NCBI GenBank assembly: GCA_024741835.1
Contig: JAENRP010000370.1
Span: forward strand, 1 to 33,094
Source: Diplocarpon mali
Lineage: Eukaryota > Ascomycota > Leotiomycetes > Helotiales > Drepanopezizaceae
Direction of reading: 5' to 3'
Length of the DNA stretch: 33,094 nucleotides
The notes beneath the pieces are model-generated. The model ran no database searches. It was not told the DNA's origin and saw nothing but the letters and a program-made list of their open reading frames with translations. Positions within the stretch are counted from its first letter, which is position 1. Each line of letters begins with the position of its first letter. This document shows, piece after piece, positions 1 through 8,700 of this stretch. The position numbers were made by a program, and so were the translations under genes.

Positions 1-1257
1 AATAGAGCGCCTTTTTATTTTAATAAGCGGGCCTTTAAATAGGTAAGGTTTATCAGTTATATATATTATACAATTAGTATTACTATACTAATCGGATTTA
101 AGGATCTTATAAAGATCGGCTTTTAAAATATAAGTATCTTTATTATAATTATTATTTAAATTATTAAAAGTGGATTTAAATTTAAATAACCTATTATTAT
201 TATTAAAGGTATTTGCTAAAGTTCTGGCTAAATAGCCTTTTCTTTTGCCTTTCCTTAGTAATTGCGGCCTTTGGTAGGATAAGGGCAATTTACTTCTTAA
301 CTTCTGCTTCAATTGCTTTTTAATATTAAAGCTAGCGATTATATTAATCAGTTGCCTTCTAACTTTATAATTAGTAATATTATAAGTACTATTATAAAAG
401 TAGCATCTCCGATAAGCTTAAGGGCTTATCCTGCGCTCCTTCCTCTTCTTAGGCTTATCATTGCCTTATAATACGGTATTTGCTAATTTAAAGCATCCTT
501 TGAGGTCTTACTTAATAGTTTAAAAGAGGTCGATCTTCTTATAGATCTTAAGGTTAGGTTAGATAAGAAGAGATTGTTTTATAATAGTAAACTTAAGAAG
601 GAGGCTATTAAGTAAGAAACTAAAAAGCTGAGTTTTCTTAAAAGTCATAGCTATCTTAGGATTTATAGCTCTTACTCTCCTCTTTACTTTATATAATATA
701 GATTAAGTAGAGTCTATATTTATATTTATATCCTTGCTATTTTTATCTTTTCTATATTAAAATAAAGTGATCTGCTATAATAGATGCTAAGTATTAAAGG
801 CAATTATTTAAGAGTATTTTACCTTTAAAGTATCCTATCTTATCTTTATATTATTATAAACTTAAATAAAATCTCGATCTTTATTACTTAAACCTCTATT
901 AATCTTAAGCTTATATTTAGCTAAGGCTAGCCTATACTCCTTCTCCTTTTTTATATTTAAAATCTGCCTTTAGGATTCTCGGTTATTATCTACTAAAGCT
1001 CTTAGGCTAAGCTTATTTAATATATTTGGTAAATCCTTAGTAGTTGTATTAGCTATTAAAGTAAAAGTAGACGAATTGGTAGAAGGAGTATAAGGGGCTA
1101 TTCTTACATATTTAATAAGTGTCTTTTAAATCGCTATTTCGATGCCTTTGCTCTTAAAGTAAAGCTTTAAATCGTTGAACTATTGTTACTAGTTCTTTTA
1201 AAAGAGTTAGAGGTCTTTAGGTCTAGTATTTTGATCGGAATCGGAAGCTATTACTAT
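1..1257 (-). pseudogene. Copia element A: decayed gag, 5' part of a Ty1/copia gag-pol gene, running off the window
   Basis: Gag packages element RNA in virus-like particles. Read on the minus strand from about 1257 downward, the frame has a gag-like start (MVMASDSDQNTR, with both Met codons now ATA), then NDLKLYFKSKGIEIA, interrupted by stops that fit RIP of Gln and Trp codons. Near 370-405 lies a remnant of a CCHC zinc knuckle (R-C-Y-F-Y-N-S-T-Y, where the second Cys now reads Tyr). The only long unbroken piece is 88-312 (about 74 codons, lysine and arginine rich), just after the knuckle. The protease and the rest of pol would lie left of position 1. Its place downstream of the LTR and primer site at 1648-1854 supports the call. 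The start is inferred, and frame jumps are possible. Confidence 0.7.
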
Positions 1258-1400
1258 TTCGAATAGAATTATATTAAAAAAATCAAATAAATTAAATAGT
1301 TAAAGGCACTCTTCCTATTGAAATATTAAAATGATTAAATAGCAGGTATTATAGAAGTATTAAATAGGGAGGAAGTCCTCTTATCGAAAAGGGTTTTTAG

Positions 1401-1540
1401 GCTATAACGCAGGGAATTATACCTTTTATAAAATATAGTAAAGCAAAGAATCATACCTCTTATAATACCAAAGGGGTTATAAAGTAAGGAATCATACCTT
1501 TTGCAATATAGGTTAGCTAAATAGGGAATTATACCTCCTA
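1401..1540. repeat. Four degenerate tandem repeats of about 37 bp in the leader of copia A
   Basis: The core GAATYATACC occurs at 1414, 1448, 1489 and 1526, each time in a similar context (about GGYTATAA upstream and CCTYTTRYAATA downstream). Spacings are 34, 41 and 37 bp. The array lies between the primer site and gag of element A, that is, in the untranslated leader of its transcript. Differences between units are mostly transitions. Function is unknown; packaging or translational control would be guesses. Confidence 0.6.
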
Positions 1541-1647
1541 TTTGCCGATTGCTTGCCTCTTACTATAAGTCTTGTTCAACTTCCTACTAATAGTTGCAGC
1601 GTAAGTGCTTTCTAAGGGAAGTTAATAATCTATTATCGGTCTATCTA

Positions 1648-1659
1648 GGGCTTATAACC
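1648..1659 (-). other. Primer-binding site of copia A, half-tRNA initiator-Met type
   Basis: Directly next to the LTR, the minus strand reads GGTTATAAGCCC. With one G-to-A change reverted this complements GGGCTCATAACC, the anticodon stem-loop of a eukaryotic initiator tRNA-Met. Drosophila copia is known to prime from a 5' half of this tRNA. This site fixes the LTR at 1660-1854 as a 5' LTR and the element as minus strand. Confidence 0.75.
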
Positions 1660-1854
1660 TATTAAGCTTAAGTGAGTCGGCGCAGTAGGTAAAGGAGGCT
1701 TCTAAAGGTCGATAGTCGATATATTAGTAAGAGTTAAGGAAGGAAGGTTACCCCTTTCTTCCCTATAGCTATATATATATCAATATCCTACTAACTAAGC
1801 AGTAGGGTCATATGATAATACATTGGAGTGATAGCTGTATCACCTATCTTAATA
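1660..1854 (-). repeat. 5' LTR of copia element A (195 bp)
   Basis: It is the reverse complement of the solo LTR at 2935-3129, with the same length and about 15 differences, all transitions. In minus orientation its ends are TATTAAG and CTTAATA, decayed from TGTTGAG...CTCAACA. On the left it abuts the primer-binding site, so the internal region extends to lower coordinates. On the right it abuts the reverse transcriptase of copia B, which it interrupts. Flanks (taacc / tagat) do not match, as expected when the other end of the insertion is outside the window. Confidence 0.85.
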
Positions 1855-2934
1855 TAGATAAGGGTTAGCTAGGCTTTAAACGAATCTCATTTCTATTAAA
1901 GCAAAGCTATATAAAAGGTTCTAATTATAAGCTGATTACTTAAGCCTATAGATACTGCAGAGTAAATAAAGAGAGTAGCTAGCGTATATAGGAATACTAT
2001 TAGGTTAGGAGAGAAAAATCCGTTCCTTTATAATCGCTTTAGTAAATACATTTTTAATATTATACTATCTGCATTTAAGGTCTTTAGCAGCTACTATTAC
2101 TATAAATATACAAAGGGTATTTATGCGAACTATTAGCGCAAATATATTAAAGTAGTCTTTTCTATACTATTAGGAGAAGCTTCTAGCTATTAGCCTTGCC
2201 TTATAATATTCTAAGGTCTTATTTGCATATATCTTGATTATAAAGACCCACTTTATTAATACTAGGTTTACGTCCTTTAGCATTAGTTCTTCTATCTATA
2301 AGCCATTAATAGTAAAAGAGCTTATCTCCTCTTAAATTGCCTTATTCTATATTGCTTTATTCTCTAGGTCGTTAATAGCTTTATTATATATCTTTAAAAG
2401 AGAGATTTTCATTATTTCTATAGTAGTTAGGAACGCATTATCTTTATTAAAGCTCTATTAAAGTTCGAGCTTATAAATCCTATATACTATTATAGCTTAA
2501 ATACGCTTAGACTCGCGTTTGTCTAAGGTATCTTCTAGTTCTAGGTCTTTATTCCTCTTTAAAGGCGTAGGTCTAGCTATAGGTTCCGTAGGCTTATTAT
2601 CTAAGGAACCGTTTTCTAATAGTAGAGGCTTATTATTACTTATACCTATTTTAAGAATATCCTTTACTATAAGTACTTTAACTAAAGGGATAATAATATT
2701 AAAGTTATTCTATACTTTAAGTAATTCGCAGATAATAGGAATAGTCTATTCGGCCTTTAGGCGACTAGTAGGTCGTCGATTAATAGGTGCGCTTAATATA
2801 CTTAAGCTAAGAGAAAGGGGTTATTAGTTCGGCTTAATAGTATTACTATTAAATAGTATACCTTGCGAATCTTTAGGTATATAGAGCTTTAAGGATAGCT
2901 CCTTCCTATTTCAAGATTTATTAAACTTAACTAC
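1855..2934 (-). pseudogene. Copia element B: pol fragment, integrase C-terminus to start of reverse transcriptase
   Basis: This is the pol of an older Ty1/copia element. On the minus strand, 2260-2160 reads KWVFIIKIYAN then YYKARLIARSFS, matching the classic copia RT start (KWVFxIK...RYKARLVARGFS). Next come an FALIVRINTLCIF block and AAKDLKCR, then a decayed LKSLYGLKQ-type block near 1930, and SLAN-P just before 1855, where copia A is inserted. The catalytic YVDD box would lie beyond the break and is absent. Between 2880 and 2400 is the hydrophilic linker after integrase. In-frame stops replace Gln and Trp codons. The short plus-strand open frame at 2519-2827 is an antisense shadow. Confidence 0.85.
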
Positions 2935-3129
2935 TGTTGAGATGGGTGATACAGCTATCACTCCGATGTATTATCATGTGACTCTATTGCTTAGTCAGTA
3001 GGATGTTAATACATATATAGCTATAGGGAAGAAAGGGGTAACCTTCCTTCCCTAACTCTTACTAATATATCGACCATCGACCTCTAGAAGCCTCCTTTAC
3101 CTACTGCGCCGACTCACTTAAGCTCAATA
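2935..3129 (+). repeat. Solo copia LTR (195 bp) with perfect TSD ACTAC
   Basis: It begins TGTTGAG and ends CTCAATA (from CTCAACA). It is flanked by ACTAC at 2930-2934 and again at 3130-3134. No internal element sequence remains, so it is a solo LTR left by recombination. It belongs to the same family as the LTR of copia A but lies in the opposite orientation and keeps more of the ancestral GC positions. It splits the pol frame of copia B: removing the LTR and one TSD joins the integrase C-terminus across the gap. Confidence 0.92.
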
Positions 3130-3134
3130 ACTAC

Positions 3135-3847
3135 TAAGGATATGATTACTCGCCTTAGATCTAGCGTATATACTATCTATTACTTTATTATCTATTTAAT
3201 ATACTTAATAAATATATACTCTCTACCTTAGTCTATTAGCTTCTTGCTCTTTATACCCGCGGGCTAGGACTTCGGGCTAATATAGGAGTAGCAGACGCTT
3301 CTAAAGACGCAGATATAGTCTAGGCTTAGTTTCTATTTAAAATATGCCTTATATAGCGATATTCGGGTGCTATTGACTATTAATCTACTACCTATTCTAT
3401 TTTATAGGTATATATCTGCCTTAACCGCAAGGTCCTAGAATTCTAATAGTAAGTTAGCATCTTGTAGTAGAGTATAATAGTTAGTATCTGCTTGCTAGAT
3501 GCTTCGCTTAGCGATACTATTCTAATAGGAACCTTTATATATTATAATTAGTTTATAATAAACTCCTTATTTTACCTATTTATTAAGCTTTACTTTAATC
3601 TCTAATGCGTTATTAGACCTAATAGCCATTAGCTTTAATTAGGTCTAGCGTTCCTCTATCACTTTTTAAGTTTCCAGCTTTTCTATAAGCTTAGATTTAA
3701 TCTTAGCGCAAATAGTCTATATTTACTAAGTAGAGTTATCTACTATTTAAGAAAACTAATTATTTCCTTTGATTAAGGTTGTAAATAGTCTAATAGTATT
3801 AATAGATATTAGCGCTAGTATTAAGTCTTTTTATAAACTAAGCTTAG
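3135..3847 (-). pseudogene. Copia element B: decayed integrase core
   Basis: Reading minus from 3847, the frame gives integrase core sequence. There is a KLKTLRSDRGT-like block near 3680 and YQNSIAKRSI near 3520 (from the YSPxxNGxAERxxRT motif carrying the catalytic Glu). Then come LLQDANLLLEF, A-D-I-Y-L-x-N-R-I, PSLDYICVFR (from PSxxHxRVFG) and CYSYISPKSL. The frame continues past the solo LTR as V-x-KFN. The right edge at 3847 is where gypsy D is inserted, so the 5' half of B is not present here. Several frame shifts and many stops make it non-functional. Confidence 0.85.
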
Positions 3848-4077
3848 TGTGACGACTGGGAGTATAACCTCTGCTCGGCACCGGTACATATACGAGTCAT
3901 ATAGCAATGCCAATAGAACGTCTTAATAATGACTTAGAATCAACAACTATAGAGCTCAAAAGGAGTAGAGGAGTAAAGTATATATATATAAAGAAAAGCG
4001 GGTCATGCGCTAAGGCGTAGCCAAACCGGGTACAAACCGGGTACGAACTAGGGTATAACCTATATATAGTGACGATC
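3848..4077 (-). repeat. 3' LTR of gypsy element D, outer part (split by copia F)
   Basis: The plus-strand left end TGTGACGACTGGGAG is the 3' end of a minus-strand LTR. The same 34 bp, RIP-decayed, recurs at 17773-17806 at the other end of element D. At 4073-4077 the bases CGATC form one copy of the target duplication of copia F; the LTR resumes after the second copy at 11983. Joined, the LTR is about 237 bp with inverted ends TGTGA...TCACA. The flank at 3843-3847 (cttag) is the presumed left target site. Confidence 0.8.
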
Positions 4078-4274
4078 TATGGTGCGGTCGGCTGGAGGGC
4101 CTTCATTAGGTCGCTTAAGAGGCTCGCAGAAGTAAGAGAAGATGATTGATTATATTATTATCTAGTATATATATAGTAAAGAGACTTCGGAAAGAAAAGG
4201 GAGAGTCTATAACTTAGCAGAGTTATATAAAAGGTCTTTAGAATAAGTAGAGACTTCGCCTATTCTATATAATA
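4078..4274 (-). repeat. 3' LTR of copia F (197 bp)
   Basis: It aligns along its whole length with 11786-11982. Plus-strand ends are TATGGTGCGG and the decayed form of CTGCACGATA. This copy carries far more C-to-T and G-to-A changes than the 5' LTR, for example TATAACTTAGCAGAG against TATGACTCAGCAGAG. No clear polypurine tract is readable next to it on the internal side. Confidence 0.88.
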
Positions 4275-5721
4275 TACTCTTTAGTTAGGTAATACTCTTA
4301 GAATCGCTTAGCTATATAAATAAAATAAAAGAAAGAATAGCAGTTATAAAGAAAAGAGGCTCTATCTTATATACTATCCCTTTAAAGGTTGTTCCTTTTA
4401 GAATAAGAAGGGTTGCTATAGGCAATAAGCGCGCTTAGGAATCTTCGCAATTCTATGCTAATGCTCTATTAGGCTTCTTATAGAGTATTTCCATTGTAAA
4501 GGTTCTCCTTCCCTTCTTTTAAAAATAACTCTCTTTTATTATTTAAAATATTATCTTTATACTAATAATTTTTAAATATAAAAGGAACTTCTGCTTATTA
4601 TAGCCCTGGCCGCCCTTGCAAAGTAAGACCCTTAAAGTCCTTATACCCTGCGTTATACTAACTTTGCGCTAGGTCGCTAGCGCTCCCTTAAGAGTAGGAA
4701 CCTTATCTTAGTCCTCTTAGCGCCTGCTAAGTAACGAGCCGCTGCTGCTGTTCCTGCTGCCGCCACTGCCCTTGCCGCCGCCGCCGCTACCTAAGAGCCC
4801 TGCCCCTATTATACGCTATATACCTAAGCCTATAATAGAGCGCAATAACGCGTGCGTGTATTATATTATATATAAAAGTACTAGCAATCTCGATTATTAG
4901 TACTTTAATAGTACCTTTAGTATATATTGCGTTTATTATATAGTATTAAGTAATAGCTACTAATAGGCTAGCAGACCTTTCCTCGCCTTTTAAGAGGCTA
5001 TTATATTAGCCTACGCCTGCGGCGCCTTTAAGGAGAAGGTGGCGCTATTACTTAATATAATAAAAGGTACGCTTTAAAGCTTTTATAATATATCTTATTA
5101 AGTTTTATTAAGTTCTAGGCTAATTTTAAAAGATAAGAGTAATTGAAACCTAGTGCTAAGAGGGCCTACTACTCTTATAAGTAGTAGTATCGCTACCTCC
5201 TTTGCTCTTAGCATACTGTTCCTATTTACTCCTAGCCCCTTTAGCTTAGACCTATTCGCCCTTACTATTACTGCTGCCGCTCCTATCCTATCTACTGCTA
5301 CTATTGCAGCCGCTACTATAGTGTCTCCCTTTATCTCCTTTATCCCTACCCTTGCTATCGCCGCTCTTGCTATCGCCGCCGCCTCTACTATCTTCGCCCC
5401 TATTGCCCCTGCTGCACCCCCTATCTTCGCCCCTACTATTGCTAGTATATTCGCCGGCAGGCCTCTGGCCGAGGGAGTGCCTTTAGGCCTCTCTTAAGAG
5501 GAGATCCGTACGGAGCTTATAGTTATAGCTTCGCAGCTCTTAGCCTTAGCTAAAAGGATTTGAGAAAGGGTTGCGCTTTGCAATAATAGCTTAGGAATAT
5601 TACCTATTTTATATTTTTAGAAAAGGAGAAGCTTTTATAATATACTTTATAAAAGAAAATAAATGAATATAATTATAAGAGAGTAAGAGCTTATAAGTAT
5701 AAGTCTTTTAATAATAAGTGA
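4275..5721 (-). other. Long 3' region of copia F with GC-rich low-complexity islands
   Basis: There are about 1.45 kb between the presumed pol stop and the 3' LTR. It is AT-rich DNA interrupted by GC-rich blocks at about 4608-4860, 4975-5050 and 5150-5570. The blocks hold GCC/GCT-type runs and short repeats (GGCGAAGATAG twice and GGCGATAGCAAG twice on the minus strand, near 5300-5420). Both strands stay open for over 100 codons at 5153-5497 (Ala/Ile-rich one way, Ala-rich the other), which is what low-complexity sequence gives. I see no domain. It could be an extra 3' coding segment, captured DNA, or a satellite-like expansion. Confidence 0.45.
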
Positions 5722-8700
5722 CTATTTGCTAATAAGTGCGAATTGCTAAACAATTATTTAAAAGCTTTAAAGGTTTAATAAATAAATAAAGCTCTTAAAC
5801 TTTTAGCAGTTTAGGTTCTTAATAAGCCTATTTGTATGCATCTCCTTAGTAAAGAGGTAGATTATTTAAAAGCTTTCTCTTTAGTACTCTTAGCGGATCT
5901 ATATATTACTAATTTCGATATATCAAAGGCTTATCTTAATCTTCTTATTCTCTATAATAATTAGCCGAATCGTCTATTAATTATTGCAATATATATTCCA
6001 TTTAAAGAAGGAGTCTATGCAAATCTCTTTAAAGAGGCATTTTATAACTATTATCTCCTTTATAATAGATACTATACTATAGAGTTCTACTTTAATAGAA
6101 GAGAGCGTAATAATCGCTTAGCGATTTACTTTTTAAATAATCAGTCCTTTAAATAGGAAGAAGATATATCCTTAAGAGGATCTATAGGTCTCTTGGTCAT
6201 CTTTAAAAGAAGTATTTAAATATATAACCAATTAGTATTCCTTAGCCTTAAAGCTATAGGTAATTCCTAAGAAGCGCATATTATATAAGTATTAAAGCGT
6301 CTAGTCTACAGCTAAAAGGTATTTAAAGCTTAGATTAATTAAGAAGAAAGATAGTTAAAAGGCTATAAATGCAATATTTAAGTATATTATAATTGCTATA
6401 TAAAAAATAGAGCCTATTTTCTCTTAATACTCCTTTACCTTTTCTAAGGAAGCTTGCCCTAAGTTCTTAATAAACTCCTTCTTTAGTAGTAGAGTATTAG
6501 GCACTCTCCTTATATTAGCTTTAAACTTTTAAGCGATCTTCTTAATATAAGTATTATAAACTAAGGAGATCCTCTTTACCTTCCTATCTTAAATAATCCT
6601 TACTTTAAGAAACTAGGAGATATCTCTTATAATAGTAAGCTTGTACGCTCTCTTTAGGTCTTTAATCAGACGAGTTACCTAATCTAAGTTAAAGGCCTTA
6701 TATAACACTTGAATATTATTAATATAAAATGCTATAAAGACTATATAATCCTTTATTATAAAAATACAAGGCTCCTTACTTAATAGCTTAAGTTAAAGGC
6801 CCTTAAGCGTTCCTGCGAAGTTCCTATACTATAGCGCTAGAGAGTCTTTCAGCCTATAGAGCGCGCGGTCCAGTTCTACTACTATACTAAGGCGCTTAAA
6901 GCCATTTAATAGGAAGTATATAACTAAAGCACTCCTTAGGTCTTTAAGAGCATTAATAAACGTATTAATAATATCGAACTACTTTACTTCTATATTAAAG
7001 TATATAGCAAGCGCTATTAGTACTTTAAAAGACCTTACTATAAGTATAGCTGCATAAGTTAAGAAAATTAAAGCTTTATCTTAGAGATCCCTTTGCACAA
7101 CTAGCTATAATCGGCACTTTAAAAGCTTACTAAAGCTATTAACCTTATAAGTAAAAACCTATTTTAATAGTATTAGCAGGGGCTTTAAATAATCCCTCTA
7201 TAAGATTCTCTAGCAACTCTAAGATTCTAAATTCCTAATCTCCTAGCGCCCTCTTTCTTTAAATCGTTCGCTAAAAGGGTGCTTTTTTAAGTCCAACCAT
7301 CCTTTTAAAGGCTTTAGTAGAAAGCCTTAGTGCTATAGGTAGTTAAAAGACTGCGCTTTATCCTTTGCCTAATTATTAACTATAGCTTTAATAATTATAT
7401 AAACTATTAAATAGTCCTTCTTATCCTCCCTTATCTATTCGTTTGCTTAAAAAGTTAATACAAACTCCTATATATATAAGGAGTAAGGTAAATTAATATT
7501 ACTTTAAAAGAGTATATACTTTAAAGTAATAGCATATACTTTTAAAGTCTCCTATTACTTAACGCTTAAGCGTCTTATCCTCTTTTACTTAAGAAGAAGG
7601 AGTTCCTCCTTACGCTTTTCTCTATAGGTCTCCTCCTTTATTTTTATTATTACTAAAGGTTCCTTTAAGAGTCTGGATAGCTCTATCTCCTAAGCCTATA
7701 GTCTTTAAGCTAGTATTACAACTTAAGGTATTATATTATTAGGGCCTACTCCTTTTACTAGGTCACTTCTTATAAGACTATTAAAGCTCCTCCTAGATCT
7801 TAGTAGTAGTGCCTTTAACCTTTTACTAGAGTTTATTAAGGCCTGCCTTTATAACTAAAGACTTTATCTTAAAGCCCTTAAGCTATCTCTATTCTTATAT
7901 AGAATAGTAGCTAAAGATCTGCCGATCGCCTTATAGAACTTATCTTTAAAGACTCCCTTAGAGTCGTTTATAGTTCCTTCTTTAATAAGGCCTTTATAAG
8001 GAATTATCACCCTTAAGCTTTAGTTGCCATTTGCCTTCTTAAAGACTGGCAAAGTGGCTTCTAGTTCGCTTGCTTTTACCTTTAAGTTTTTAAGTAGGTC
8101 TCTTAGAGAATTTGGATTTAAGTTAAGGCCTTCTATATCATTAGTTAAAGGCTATAGAGTAGTATTAGTCTATAATATAGGCTCTTCTTATACAGCGGCT
8201 TCTTTTATAGCGATTGCATTCAGCCTTACGATAAGCTCCGATTCCTCGAAAATGCCTTTAAACTTAGCGTCCTAAGCTCCCTTTCCCTTTCTAATCAATT
8301 AAAGGATTATCTTAAGTTCTTAGTATAATATAGGATTTACGCACTTAGCTTTTAAATTATAAAAGAAAGACTTATTGAATTCGATATTATAAGTTATTAT
8401 TACTTGCTAAAGTATAAGAACTTAGATTCTATAAATATTAAAGGTAATATATCTAATTAAGTAACTTAAGTGCCCTTATAGTTTAATTTTAAAGGTTCGG
8501 CGGTCCCTCCTTACCTTCCTTTCTTTAATTAAAGGGTATACGCAAGCGCTATATATATAAATGTAACTCTAGTCAAGCTTTAAGCTTGCTATTATCTACT
8601 TAATAAGTAGTAGCTTATAGAATCGAAAATACTGCTTAAACCAACTATAAAGAGCCTTACTTAATAAAATCATCTTCTTCCTAGCGAGTAAGGAGATATT

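Noticed and set aside
2519..2827. Open plus-strand frame of 102 codons
   Set aside because: Antisense to the recognisable copia B pol on the minus strand.
1660..3129. 1.47 kb DNA transposon with 195 bp terminal inverted repeats
   Set aside because: The right copy has its own ACTAC duplication and the left copy is joined to a primer-binding site and gag. The interior is copia B pol. These are two independent LTRs.
5153..5497. Open plus-strand frame of 114 codons, Ala/Ile/Ser-rich
   Set aside because: It lies in a GC-rich low-complexity island where the opposite strand is open as well. There is no domain and no start context; better described as repeat-like sequence.
8024..8275. Open plus-strand frame of 83 codons
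   Set aside because: Antisense to the integrase region of copia F.
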